64,000 bases of DNA from Deltaproteobacteria bacterium (GTDB lineage Bacteria; Myxococcota_A; UBA9042), in NCBI GenBank assembly GCA_020632665.1, contig JACKFC010000021.1, positions 1 through 64,000 on the forward strand, written 5' to 3'. Of this stretch, positions 8,534 to 16,612 are shown one piece after another; position 1 is the stretch's first letter; each line of letters starts with the position of its first letter. Below the pieces are notes generated by a model. That model did not search any database. It was not told the origin of the DNA and was given only the letters and a program-made list of their open reading frames with translations. Position numbers and translations under genes: made by a program.

Positions 8534-10704
8534 CGGCCACCCTCCGCGGCGGGTCGCGGTCGGCGATCTCCCGGCTCGTAGATCCGTCGCCACAGCTGCA
8601 GCGTGACCGGATCGCCATTCGCCCGGAGGTGACCGGTCTCGCCTTCGTCGTAGACGCGCGCGCGGAACCGCGCCGCGGTGATCGACTCCCAACGGCCCGA
8701 CTGCAAGATTTGCTCACATAGCGGCCGCCTTCCCGCGAGCCACGGGCCCGGTGCGCAGGCGACGCCCTCGTAGAAGATCTGGCAGCGCGAATGCTCCGCC
8801 AACGCGGCACGCCCGGCTTCGTCGAGCGCGGTCGCAGTTCCATCCAGCACCACCACGCGCCAGGGCTTGTGGACCGGCCGGATACCGCGGATCTTGTGCT
8901 GCATTTGCTCGAGTCGGCCGATCTTCATGTTGCTCTCCGCGGTCGCCACCTCGATGAGTTGACATCCGCTCGGCATCATCGCTCTCGATCGGCGCAAGAA
9001 CGCTCGCTCTTGCGCGATCACGTAGTCGACGTCGGCGATCGCCGCACGGTGCAGCCACGGCGCCGCCAGCACCAAGATCACGGCAAACGCGGCGGCCAGA
9101 CGCAGCGCGCCCCGTTCACGCCCGAGCGCCCACAACCCGGTCAGGCCGACGCCGCCGAGCATCGCCATCGCCGGCAAGCTGTGCAGCTGGTAGCGGGCGT
9201 TGTTCATCGGCTCGTTGACGACGACCACGCCGTGCAGCGCGATATAGCCGAAGAGCCAGCCGCAGAGCCAAAGCCCGCGGAGGCGCACGATCCGCTGCGG
9301 CAGCGCGGGCTCGTCGTCGGAGCGCAGCATCGCTTCGGCCGGGCGCAGCAGCATCAGTGCAGCGCCGAATAGGATCAGCGGCAACCAAATCGGAGGCGTC
9401 AGGCGAAAGTAGAGCAGCGGATCATAGTCGGGGCGGAAGATCAGGGTCGCCATGTCGATCATGACCCGGGTCGAGAGCACTCCCCCCACGGCGTCGCTGC
9501 TCTCGCTGATCAGCCCCCAGCCCGCGATCGCCGCCGACGCCACAATCGGGGAGGCGACCGTCCAGCGCCACCAGCGCGGCGCCTGCTGCGCAGCCATCGC
9601 CAAGGCGAGGAGCATCAGCGGTGCGTAGGCGATGTTGAGCGGCCGGGCAGTGAGCGAGAGCGCGAGCAGCGGCACCAGCCCGAGGAGATGCAGCGCGCGG
9701 CTGAGTGGATGCCGCGCCTCCAAGGTCTCGTAGAGCCACAGGAACGCCGCCGATGACCACAGCATCGAAGGGATGAACTGCACGTCCGCGGCGGAAAAAC
9801 GCAGGTGGTGGGGTGAAACGATCAGCAGCAGCGCCGCTCCGACGGCGGGCCACTTCGCGCCGAAGAGCTTGCGGCTGTGGCCCAGCACCGCGAGTGGCGA
9901 GAAGATCGAAGTGATCCGCAGCAATTCCGACTGCACCTTGTAGGCGTCGACGCCGCCGAGCTCGTCGAGCAACATCCCGAGCAACGCAGAATCGTCGGCG
10001 AACGAGTAGATCCGGGTCCATCGCGACCAGGCCCATGCCGTCATCGGCGCTTCGACCGGCAAGGCGTACCGCAGCGCGGCCGAGAGCGCGAGCAGCCCGA
10101 GCGCCCAACTCCAGCCGCCACCCGGCATCCCGCGCATCGAGCGTGCCGCGGCGAGCAGCAGCCAAAGAAGCAGTGCCGGCAGCCAGACCAACAAGTCGTC
10201 CGGACTCGGGAGCAGCCGATCTTCGATATGCTTCGCGTAGATGCGGTTCCACAGCCCACTCAGCGCCCCGCCCTCGGCGTTGGCGGTGACCCGCGCAGCC
10301 ACCGCGTCGAGCAAGGCCTCCGAGGCGGCGTCCGCCGGACGAGGCCGCATCAGCACCGCGCTGGCCAAGGCGGGCAACGGGCGGATCGGCACGCCCCGGA
10401 ACTCGGCGGTCCCGTCGTGCGCCGCGAGGCAGATCTCTGCCTCGACGTCGGCTGGGCCACGAAAGAGGTAGCAGGCGACGAAGCGGTCGATCCGCGCACC
10501 CTCCCAGCGGAAACCCTGAACCTCGCTCCCCTCCTGCCAGGGCGCGAGCAACTTCATCACCTGCGCTTCGTGGCCAGGGAAGATCAGCCAGCGCGACGTC
10601 GGCAGCTGACCGTCGATCGCGAACGCTGTGCCGCTACCGAAGCCGGTCCAGGCCAGCGCCAGACAGATCCCGAATCGGACGATGGTGTGGCGACGCAGCA
10701 GCAC
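8530..10704 (-). CDS. Multi-spanning membrane protein, GT-C-like, unknown function
   Basis: About 724 residues. A first hydrophobic segment (TIVRFGICLALAW) leads into about 130 soluble residues, then roughly ten transmembrane helices and a C-terminal soluble domain of about 170 residues. The layout and the loop RIYSFADDSALL after a membrane helix resemble GT-C lipid-linked sugar transferases (the mannosyl- and aminoarabinosyl-transferase class), but I cannot name a subfamily or a substrate. The start is uncertain. The open frame extends upstream to 11097, but that part overlaps the YHS lipoprotein gene on the other strand. A GTG at 10704 sits directly after a GAGGAGG sequence and gives a signal-anchor N-terminus. 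Its end overlaps the ttcA start by 4 bp. A tRNA enzyme coupled to an envelope protein has no obvious functional logic. Confidence 0.6.
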   Translation of the reverse strand: MLLRRHTIVRFGICLALAWTGFGSGTAFAIDGQLPTSRWLIFPGHEAQVMKLLAPWQEGSEVQGFRWEGARIDRFVACYLFRGPADVEAEICLAAHDGTAEFRGVPIRPLPALASAVLMRPRPADAASEALLDAVAARVTANAEGGALSGLWNRIYAKHIEDRLLPSPDDLLVWLPALLLWLLLAAARSMRGMPGGGWSWALGLLALSAALRYALPVEAPMTAWAWSRWTRIYSFADDSALLGMLLDELGGVDAYKVQSELLRITSIFSPLAVLGHSRKLFGAKWPAVGAALLLIVSPHHLRFSAADVQFIPSMLWSSAAFLWLYETLEARHPLSRALHLLGLVPLLALSLTARPLNIAYAPLMLLALAMAAQQAPRWWRWTVASPIVASAAIAGWGLISESSDAVGGVLSTRVMIDMATLIFRPDYDPLLYFRLTPPIWLPLILFGAALMLLRPAEAMLRSDDEPALPQRIVRLRGLWLCGWLFGYIALHGVVVVNEPMNNARYQLHSLPAMAMLGGVGLTGLWALGRERGALRLAAAFAVILVLAAPWLHRAAIADVDYVIAQERAFLRRSRAMMPSGCQLIEVATAESNMKIGRLEQMQHKIRGIRPVHKPWRVVVLDGTATALDEAGRAALAEHSRCQIFYEGVACAPGPWLAGRRPLCEQILQSGRWESITAARFRARVYDEGETGHLRANGDPVTLQLWRRIYEPGDRRPRPAAEGGR

Positions 10705-10753
10705 TCCCTCCTCGGCGCCGAGCGCCGCGCGGCCGGTAGCTTGCCGCAATCCT

Positions 10754-10770
10754 GCCCCTCGGCAAGGGGC
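10754..10770. other. Perfect hairpin in divergent intergenic region
   Basis: GCCCCT-CGGCA-AGGGGC forms a perfect 6-bp stem in the 175-bp gap between the divergent membrane-protein and YHS lipoprotein genes. It could be an operator or a leader structure. Nothing else in the gap is recognisable, and no clear -10/-35 boxes stand out. Confidence 0.25.
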
Positions 10771-10879
10771 CAGGGCTGGCTTGGCGATCTGGTCCGGCCT
10801 GGCGCAGACTCGGGCCGCGCGCGGCGTCGACCCGGCGCCCGCGCAACCCGCGACGCACAACCACGCCTGAGGAGCTCCC

Positions 10880-11170
10880 ATGTCGATCGCCCGTTGGACC
10901 ATCGCAGCCGCTGCCTGTTCCGCCCTGCTGCTCGCCGGCTGCGGCGGCGCCGAGACCCGCGCCGACGCCGCCCCCGCTTCCGCAGCTTCGACCGCCGCAT
11001 CGACCGCCGAGGCGCTGCCGGAGAAGGCGGTCTGCCCGGTGATGAAGCACGAATTCAAGCCGACGTCCGAGACCGTGACGGCCGAATACAAGGGCAAGAC
11101 GTATTATTTCTGCTGCCCGGGCTGCGACGAGAAGTTCGCCGCCGATCCGGAAAAATACGTTTCAGAATAG
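10880..11170 (+). CDS. YHS-domain lipoprotein
   Basis: A 96-residue exported lipoprotein. The signal sequence ends in LLAG-C, with the lipidated Cys at 21. An Ala/Thr-rich linker follows, and then a YHS domain (about 48-94). YHS domains are small metal-binding modules first described at the C-termini of metal transporters and enzymes. The visible ligand candidates are C52 in VCPVM and C78, C79, C82 in YYFCCPGC. GAGGAG lies 6 bases before the ATG. The protein would sit on the periplasmic face of a membrane and probably binds a transition metal such as copper. Its partner is not evident from the neighbours. Confidence 0.85.
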   Translation: MSIARWTIAAAACSALLLAGCGGAETRADAAPASAASTAASTAEALPEKAVCPVMKHEFKPTSETVTAEYKGKTYYFCCPGCDEKFAADPEKYVSE

Positions 11171-11271
11171 TCGACTAGCCAGCACGCCTTGCGCCGTGCC
11201 GCGGTCGATCGCCAAGCTCCCTGCATCGCGTCGCGCCCTCCCCTCCGGGCGCGACAACCTCGGGAGGGGCG

Positions 11272-11859
11272 ATGGCAGGCAGCACAGGACAGCTTCGCGG
11301 CGTGCTCCACGGCAATGAGCCGATCGGAACCGACCGCGGGCCAGCCGTGGTGGCCGTTTCGGCGTGTTTGCTCGGTTTGCCGTGCCGCTACGACGGCGAC
11401 GAAGGCGGCAGCGACGCGCTCCGACGCCGGCTCGAGGCGCTGGCGCGCATCGGCCTCGACGTCCGCGGCGTCTGCCCCGAGCAGTTGGGTGGGCTACCGA
11501 CTCCGCGTGCCTCGGCGAGCCTGCACGGCGGCGACGGCAAGGCGGTCCTGCTCGGCAAGGCGCAGGTGCAGCGCAACCAGGATGGCGGCGACGTCACCGA
11601 CGCCTTCGTCCGCGGCGCACGGCAGGCCCGCGCCGCGCTGGGTGAGCACGCGCCGGTGCTGGCGGTGCTCAAGGCGCGCAGCCCTTCGTGTGGCGTCCGC
11701 CGCGCCTGGCAAGACGGTGAGGTGCGCGACGGAGACGGTGTTTTCGCCGCCCTTTTGCGCAAAGAAGGCGTTCCGTTGCACGATGACGAGGGCTTCCTCG
11801 CGACGGCGGCGGCTGGTGCGCTGGCGGGCGACGACGAGGCCACGACCGAGGCCGGATGA
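11272..11859 (+). CDS. DUF523 family protein
   Basis: A 195-residue cytoplasmic protein that matches DUF523 (YbbK-like). The conserved blocks are SACLLGLPCRYDG near residue 30, GVCPEQLGGLPTPRA near 65, and KARSPSCGV near 130. The several conserved Cys suggest metal or cluster binding or a redox role, but the family's function is not established. A clear GGGAGGGG site precedes the ATG at 11272. The stop overlaps the start of the phospholipase-like lipoprotein gene (ATGA). About 35 residues before the first conserved block look unconserved, so a later start is possible. Confidence 0.82.
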   Translation: MAGSTGQLRGVLHGNEPIGTDRGPAVVAVSACLLGLPCRYDGDEGGSDALRRRLEALARIGLDVRGVCPEQLGGLPTPRASASLHGGDGKAVLLGKAQVQRNQDGGDVTDAFVRGARQARAALGEHAPVLAVLKARSPSCGVRRAWQDGEVRDGDGVFAALLRKEGVPLHDDEGFLATAAAGALAGDDEATTEAG

Positions 11860-12839
11860 GACGATGGTTGTTGGCCCCGCTGCTCGCCCTGCTGGTGGCG
11901 GGGGCCGGGTGTGCGAGTGACGACGGTGGCGGTGGCGAGACCGGCCCTGCCTTGCGGATGAACCAGATCCAAGTCGTCGGGACGCACAACTCCTACCACA
12001 AGCGACCCAAGACCGGCGGCCCGAAGGATTGGCAATACGACCACGCGCCGCTCGACGTGCAGGCTGGTGATCTCGGTGTGCGCCAGTTCGAGCTCGACGT
12101 GCATTGGAACGCCGAGGCGGGCAAGTTCGAGGTCCACCACGTCACGCTGCTCGACGCCGAGACGACCTGCGCCACCCTGCAGGCCTGCCTCTCTGCGCTG
12201 CGCAGCTTCTCGGACGCCAACCCGTCGCACGTCCCGCTCTGGGTCTGGATCGAGAGCAAGGACGCCAACGACACGATCATCGACGGCAACTTGCTCGACA
12301 AGCTCGAGGCCGAGATCGCGGCGATCTGGCCGGCCGAGCGGCGCGTCGATCCCGATGACGTCCGCGGCGACGCGCCCGACTTGATGACGGCGGTGCAGAA
12401 TGAGGGCTGGCCTCTGCTCTCGGAGGTGCGCGGCCGGGCGATGTTTTCCCTGCTCGACGGCGACAAGGTCCGCGATGCGTACGTCGCTGCGCATCCCAAG
12501 CTGGAAGGTCGGATCTTGTTCGCCGAGGGCAAGCCGACCGACCCTTGGGCCGCCGCCAGCAAGATCGACGATCCCTTCGCTGCGCAGGCCATCGCCGACG
12601 CGCTGGCCGCCGGGCAGCTGATCCGCACCCGCGCCGACAGCACCGACGAGCCGTGGGCCGGCGACACCAAGCGCCGCGAGCAGGCCCTCGCCAGCGGCGC
12701 CCAAGCCTGCTCGACCGATTTCCCGCAAGAAGTCGCCGAGCCCGCCGGCTATAGCGTGACGCTGCCCGGCGGCGTCGCTGCCCGCTGCAACCCGGTGACG
12801 GCGCCTGCTGGTTGCCGCGACGCCGACATCGAGAAGTAG
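11856..12839 (+). CDS. PI-PLC-like phosphodiesterase lipoprotein
   Basis: A 327-residue lipoprotein (lipobox AGAG-C, Cys19) resembling the Ca2+-dependent phosphoinositide-specific phospholipase C family. The start of the TIM-barrel is evident in VVGTHNSYHKRP, which carries the first catalytic His, then HAPLDVQAGDLGVRQFELDVHW with the metal-binding Glu/Asp, then VHHVTLLD with the second His. The substrate could be an inositol lipid, a glycerophosphodiester or another phosphodiester at the cell surface. The four Cys residues in the C-terminal third (CSTDF, RCNP, GCRD) may form disulfides. The gene is coupled by ATGA to the DUF523 gene upstream. Confidence 0.78.
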   Translation: MRRWLLAPLLALLVAGAGCASDDGGGGETGPALRMNQIQVVGTHNSYHKRPKTGGPKDWQYDHAPLDVQAGDLGVRQFELDVHWNAEAGKFEVHHVTLLDAETTCATLQACLSALRSFSDANPSHVPLWVWIESKDANDTIIDGNLLDKLEAEIAAIWPAERRVDPDDVRGDAPDLMTAVQNEGWPLLSEVRGRAMFSLLDGDKVRDAYVAAHPKLEGRILFAEGKPTDPWAAASKIDDPFAAQAIADALAAGQLIRTRADSTDEPWAGDTKRREQALASGAQACSTDFPQEVAEPAGYSVTLPGGVAARCNPVTAPAGCRDADIEK

Positions 12840-13013
12840 CGACTCCCTCGCCGCCGACGCGGTCGGGTTGTTCCCCCTGATCGCCCGGGCTGGGGATTGT
12901 TCCAGCGCGGCGGGACGTTGTCGGTCCGCGGCCTTGAAGTCTGCCCTTCGCTTCGTATGCTCGGGCGGCACCCACCCGCGCGGCCCCCCGCTCCGCGCCA
13001 GCGAGTTCGTCCC

Positions 13014-14708
13014 ATGACCTTCCGCCGCCCCGTACCGCATGGACCCTTCGACAGCGCCGAGGGCGCCGAGCCGCCGCGCCGGCCGGCCGCGCGCGTCAGC
13101 CTCGACCGCCTCGACGCCAAGGCGCGGGCCGAGATCGAGACCCGGCGGCAAGAGCTCGAGGACCAGATGCGGGCCGAGCTCGACCTGCTCGCCAAGGGTG
13201 AGCGCGAGGCGCTCGGGCTGCAGGACCTCGACGCCTTCCGCGATCCGGACCGCGGCGCCTTCAGCAAGGCCGAGCGCCCGACGATCACCATCCTCACCGG
13301 TGGCCTGACGATCTCGCACGATCAGCTGATCTCGGCCGGCCTGCGCGGCATCGGCTACCGCGTCAAGCCGCTCGATCCGCCGGACCTGGCCGCCCTGCGC
13401 GTCGGCAAGGAGTTCGGCAACCGCGGCCAGTGCAACCCGACCTGGTTCACCGTCGGCAACCTGGTCAAGTTCGCCCTGCACCTGCGCGACGTCGAGGGCA
13501 TCCCGACCGAGGAGATCGAAAAGAACTACGTCTTCCTCACCGCCGACGCCTGCGGCCCCTGCCGCTTCGGCTCGTACAAGACCGAATACCGCAAGGCGCT
13601 CGCCGACGCCGGCTTCCCGAATTTCCGCGTCATGGTCTTCCAGCAGAAGGGCGGCCTGAACCAGGACGCCGGCGGCGACGAGGCGGCCCCGGGCCTGGAG
13701 ATGAACCCGGCGTTCTTCCTCCGCATCGTGCTCGGCATCGTGGTCGGCGACGTGATCAACGCGCTCTCGTACCGCATCCGCCCCTACGAGACGGAGAAGG
13801 GCGCCACCGACCGCGCGCTCGCCGACGCCCGCGCCCGGCTGATCCAGACCTTCGAGACGCCCGGTTCGCTCAAGCGCCTGCCGCTCGACATCCTCGCCAT
13901 CCGCCGCGCGTTCGGCGCGATCCCGGTCGACCGCAGCGAGCTCAAGCCGAAGGTCGCGATCATCGGCGAGTTCTGGGCGATGACGACCGAGGGCGACGGC
14001 AACTACCGCATGCCGCAATTCCTCGAGTCCGAGGGCGCCGAGGTCGAGGTGCAGCTCGTCACCGCGTGGCTGCTCTACAACCTGTGGGAGGTCCGCTGGG
14101 ACACCGCGCGCCGCATGCAGCTCGACGGCGTCGACGGCGGCCGCTGGGGCCTCGACGGCGTCGACGGCCGCACCCGCGTCATCGCGATGCGCTTCGCGGA
14201 CAAGGCGATGCGCGTGGTCTTCCACACCTTCGCCCACGCCCTCGGCCTGCACGGCTACCACCTGCCCGATATGGACGAGGTCGCCCGCGTCGCCGGCGAG
14301 CTCTACCACCTCGAGAGCCGTGGCGGTGAGGGTCATATGGAAGTGGCCAAGCTGATCCTGCACACGGTGCACAAGAAGGCGACGATGACGCTCTCGGTAA
14401 AGCCCTTCGGCTGCATGCCGAGCTCGGCGGTCAGCGACGGCGTGCAGGCCAAGGTCCTCTCGGACCACCCCGACGCCCTCTACCTGCCGATCGAGACCAC
14501 CGGCGACGGCGAGGTCAACGTCAAGAGCCGCGTGCAGATGGCGCTGGGCCGGGCGCGCGAGATCGCCAAGACCGAGCTCGAGAAGCGCGCCGCCGAGGCG
14601 GGTGTGCGCGATTGGAAGGCGGCCATCGGCAAGCGCTGGGGCGCCACGCACGCGCTCTACTGGCCGAAGTACGGCGTCGCCGGCTCGACCACTGCGTCGC
14701 TGCTCTAG
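13014..14708 (+). CDS. HgdB-like (2-hydroxyacyl-CoA dehydratase-related) Fe-S protein
   Basis: A 564-residue cytoplasmic protein related to the 2-hydroxyglutaryl-CoA dehydratase D-component and to the activase-associated DUF2229-type proteins. Cys140 (RGQCNPTW), Cys180 and Cys183 (ACGPCRFGSYKTEYR) and Cys467 (KPFGCMPSS) are in the positions that usually hold a [4Fe-4S] cluster in this family. The last motif is typical of the activase-linked branch. The ATPase activator (BadF/HgdC) that normally injects electrons is not next to it, so either it lies elsewhere or this is an orphan. The ATG at 13014 was chosen because the in-frame upstream stretch shows no family similarity. The reaction is not known; reductive dehydration or another radical-ketyl-type reaction is an inference. 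Confidence 0.78.
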   Translation: MTFRRPVPHGPFDSAEGAEPPRRPAARVSLDRLDAKARAEIETRRQELEDQMRAELDLLAKGEREALGLQDLDAFRDPDRGAFSKAERPTITILTGGLTISHDQLISAGLRGIGYRVKPLDPPDLAALRVGKEFGNRGQCNPTWFTVGNLVKFALHLRDVEGIPTEEIEKNYVFLTADACGPCRFGSYKTEYRKALADAGFPNFRVMVFQQKGGLNQDAGGDEAAPGLEMNPAFFLRIVLGIVVGDVINALSYRIRPYETEKGATDRALADARARLIQTFETPGSLKRLPLDILAIRRAFGAIPVDRSELKPKVAIIGEFWAMTTEGDGNYRMPQFLESEGAEVEVQLVTAWLLYNLWEVRWDTARRMQLDGVDGGRWGLDGVDGRTRVIAMRFADKAMRVVFHTFAHALGLHGYHLPDMDEVARVAGELYHLESRGGEGHMEVAKLILHTVHKKATMTLSVKPFGCMPSSAVSDGVQAKVLSDHPDALYLPIETTGDGEVNVKSRVQMALGRAREIAKTELEKRAAEAGVRDWKAAIGKRWGATHALYWPKYGVAGSTTASLL

Positions 14709-14725
14709 TTGAGAGGCTGGCAGGA

Positions 14726-15682
14726 ATGACAGTGTTCAGCCAAGCCGAGCTTGAGTACCGGTGCAGGATCGTTGCGAACGATCTGGAGGAACTGCGCAAT
14801 CGCGATGCGGTCTTGCAGTGGATGGGGGCGTGGGACAAGGACCTCAAGGCGCCGCTCAAAACACAGATGGGGAACGCGCAGAGGTATCTCGACACTGGCG
14901 ATTGGCCAAAGACGTGTCGCAACACACGACGGCTAGCTGGCATTCCGATACACAAAGCGTTGCTGGAGCGCGGACAGGTTTCGGATCCTCCGCCATTTGC
15001 CGAACCGTGGCACATCTTCTGCCGCGCTTGCGGTGTCGCATTGGCAGAAGCGCTGAGGAAGCAAGGCGAGGTCGTGCCGGGCGAAGGTGAACCTCCCGTC
15101 GGGTACGATCCGCCTCGCGATCCACACGAGGCTTCGGTCTTCCCAGCAGGGAGCCATTCCCGAGAAGAGGTCGGAGACGCAGGTTGGCAGGACAAGTCGG
15201 AAGTCGGGCGCAAGGGGGAGAGTCTCGTCGCGCAGCATCTCGCCGTTGCGGTGTCTAGGGGACACTACGACAGCTATGACTGGGTCTCGAAGCGAGACCC
15301 AACATCCGACCACGACTTCATGGCAGTAAAGGGACAGAAGCGCTTGATGATTGAGGTGAAGTCCGCGGCGCAGGAGTTCGATCGGCCGTTCCACATGTCG
15401 ATGCGCGAGGTCGAAGCGCTGGCCGACAGGTCGAGGGCCACGCACGCGGCGATCTGGCGCATCGCGAACATTGCTGGCGAGGCTCCGACGATGCTGCAGC
15501 TCAAGAACGACGATCTCCGTGCGTGGACAGCCTCGATCATCGACTGGTCAAAGTCGCTGCCGGCCGGCGTCAACGCGACCGGCTTCAAGGTCGTTCCCAA
15601 CTGTATCGTCTCTGAAGGCGCGGTTGGCCGAGTCTCGCCCTGGAAGACAGCGACACTTTTTCTGGGAGACATGCCCGACTGA
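14726..15682 (+). CDS. DUF3883-containing putative PD-(D/E)xK nuclease
   Basis: A 318-residue protein. The C-terminal half (about 158-250) matches DUF3883, a restriction-endonuclease-like fold. It has the leading Glu in GRKGESLVAQHL (165), the Asp pair in TSDHDF (195, 197), and the core IEVKS (210-213). These are the E, D and ExK residues expected in an active nuclease. The N-terminal 150 residues contain two Cys near 99-102 (FCRACG) and are not recognised. Base composition looks less GC-rich than in neighbouring genes, which hints at recent transfer. DUF3883 proteins often occur in restriction and other defence loci. Here no methylase or helicase accompanies it, and a repeat-flanked transposase gene lies just downstream. 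The ATG at 14726 has a GGCAGGA site. Confidence 0.68.
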   Translation: MTVFSQAELEYRCRIVANDLEELRNRDAVLQWMGAWDKDLKAPLKTQMGNAQRYLDTGDWPKTCRNTRRLAGIPIHKALLERGQVSDPPPFAEPWHIFCRACGVALAEALRKQGEVVPGEGEPPVGYDPPRDPHEASVFPAGSHSREEVGDAGWQDKSEVGRKGESLVAQHLAVAVSRGHYDSYDWVSKRDPTSDHDFMAVKGQKRLMIEVKSAAQEFDRPFHMSMREVEALADRSRATHAAIWRIANIAGEAPTMLQLKNDDLRAWTASIIDWSKSLPAGVNATGFKVVPNCIVSEGAVGRVSPWKTATLFLGDMPD

Positions 15683-15754
15683 TCGACCGTGGCGTGTTGC
15701 CCGCGCGCCCCGTCGGCACGACTTCCTGCCTACCGCTTCGTCTCGGGGTCTGCA

Positions 15755-15786
15755 GCGCTCGCGCGTCGCGGCCTGCTTGGTGCCGC
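15755..15786. repeat. 32-bp copy of YdeI-like gene 3' end
   Basis: Positions 15755-15786 match 16670-16701 with two mismatches. The second copy encodes the KQATTRERR tail of the YdeI-like gene. Read on the minus strand, the first copy gives KQAATRER. It is probably a relic of a second YdeI-like gene or of a small duplication, placed on the other side of the transposase element. Confidence 0.4.
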
Positions 15787-15834
15787 GCTGCCGGCGGCAA
15801 CCTGCGCCTCGGACGCGACGGCCGCATCGTGCCA

Positions 15835-15916
15835 AGCCGCGAAGCGGCGGCGGGAAGTAGCCTGGGGTGATAACCCCAGGACACCGATCGCCCCAGTAGC
15901 AAGCCGCGAAGCGGCG
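15835..15916 (+). repeat. Left REP module (REP-hairpin-REP)
   Basis: Two copies of AGCCGCGAAGCGGCG (15835-15849 and 15902-15916), each a hairpin with a GAA loop, flank the perfect hairpin CCTGGGG-TGATAA-CCCCAGG (15861-15880). The same arrangement occurs in inverted orientation on the other side of the transposase gene. Such paired REP units beside a RAYT-type transposase are known as REPtrons or BIMEs. Confidence 0.75.
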
Positions 15917-15952
15917 GCGGGAAGTCGGGTGGGGAGAAAAGCCCCGGTTTGG

Positions 15953-16405
15953 TCAGCCCAAGAGGAACCGGTCTTCGAATTCGACGCCATGATCGTCGAG
16001 AAACGCCACGAGCTCATCGCGGAAGCTCGCTACCGCATGATGCTCTCGCTGCGATGCGATGTATCGTCGGACTCGAGTCGCGTGGGCTGCACTCACCGAG
16101 AACGCGCTGTAGCCCCGTTGCCAATCGAAGCGAGCTGAGGCCTTGCCGTTTTCGTTCACCCACTTGCTGCTTTGCGCCTTGATCCGGCCGACGACGGTTG
16201 AAAGCGGCATGCTCGCCTTGCACTCGAGCAGCAGATGAACGTGGTCTTCGATGCCGCCCGCGCATCGCAGACTGCCGCCCTCCGAGCGCGCGATTCCGCC
16301 CATGTAGGCGTAGAGGTCGTCGCTCCAGATCTCGGATATCAACGGCTGCCGGTCCTTGGTCGAGAAGACGACGTGGAAGAGTAGAGCTGTGAACGTGCCG
16401 GCCAT
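15953..16405 (-). CDS. tnpA: IS200/REP-associated tyrosine transposase (Y1 HUH)
   Basis: A 150-residue single-stranded-DNA transposase of the Y1 HUH class. The HUH metal site is DHVHLLL (His55, His57), and the nucleophilic Tyr is most likely Y115 in the helix RVRRYIASQ. The length and fold pattern (FHVVFSTKDRQPL at the N-terminus, KWVNENG in the middle) match TnpA of IS200/IS605 and related REP-associated enzymes. It appears intact. It lies between two inverted copies of an 82-83 bp REP module, which argues for a REPtron rather than a simple insertion sequence. No TnpB gene is present. Such enzymes act on hairpin-forming ends, here probably the REP hairpins. Confidence 0.85.
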   Translation of the reverse strand: MAGTFTALLFHVVFSTKDRQPLISEIWSDDLYAYMGGIARSEGGSLRCAGGIEDHVHLLLECKASMPLSTVVGRIKAQSSKWVNENGKASARFDWQRGYSAFSVSAAHATRVRRYIASQREHHAVASFRDELVAFLDDHGVEFEDRFLLG

Positions 16406-16454
16406 GGGGCTTCCCTGGTGCTTCTCGATGCGCGGACTCCGGACTGCGACCCGG

Positions 16455-16537
16455 CGCCGCTTCGCGGCTTCGCGTAATTCTCCACCCGGATCCTGGGGTT
16501 GGCACCCCAGGCTACTGCCCAGCGCCGCTTCGCGGCT
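16455..16537 (-). repeat. Right REP module, inverted copy
   Basis: The reverse complement repeats the left module: AGCCGCGAAGCGGCG (16523-16537), then CAGTAGCCTGGGGTGCC and the matching hairpin arm (hairpin 16492-16511), then AAGCCGCGAAGCGGCG (16455-16470). Spacing is conserved to within one base (83 against 82 bp). The two modules therefore face each other around the transposase gene. Confidence 0.75.
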
Positions 16538-16612
16538 GCAAAGCAGTTGGTCCGTCGGGCCCTCTGTATTATCAGGCGATACCAGAAAACTGGTTCGGAT
16601 CCGTTTCGAGCG

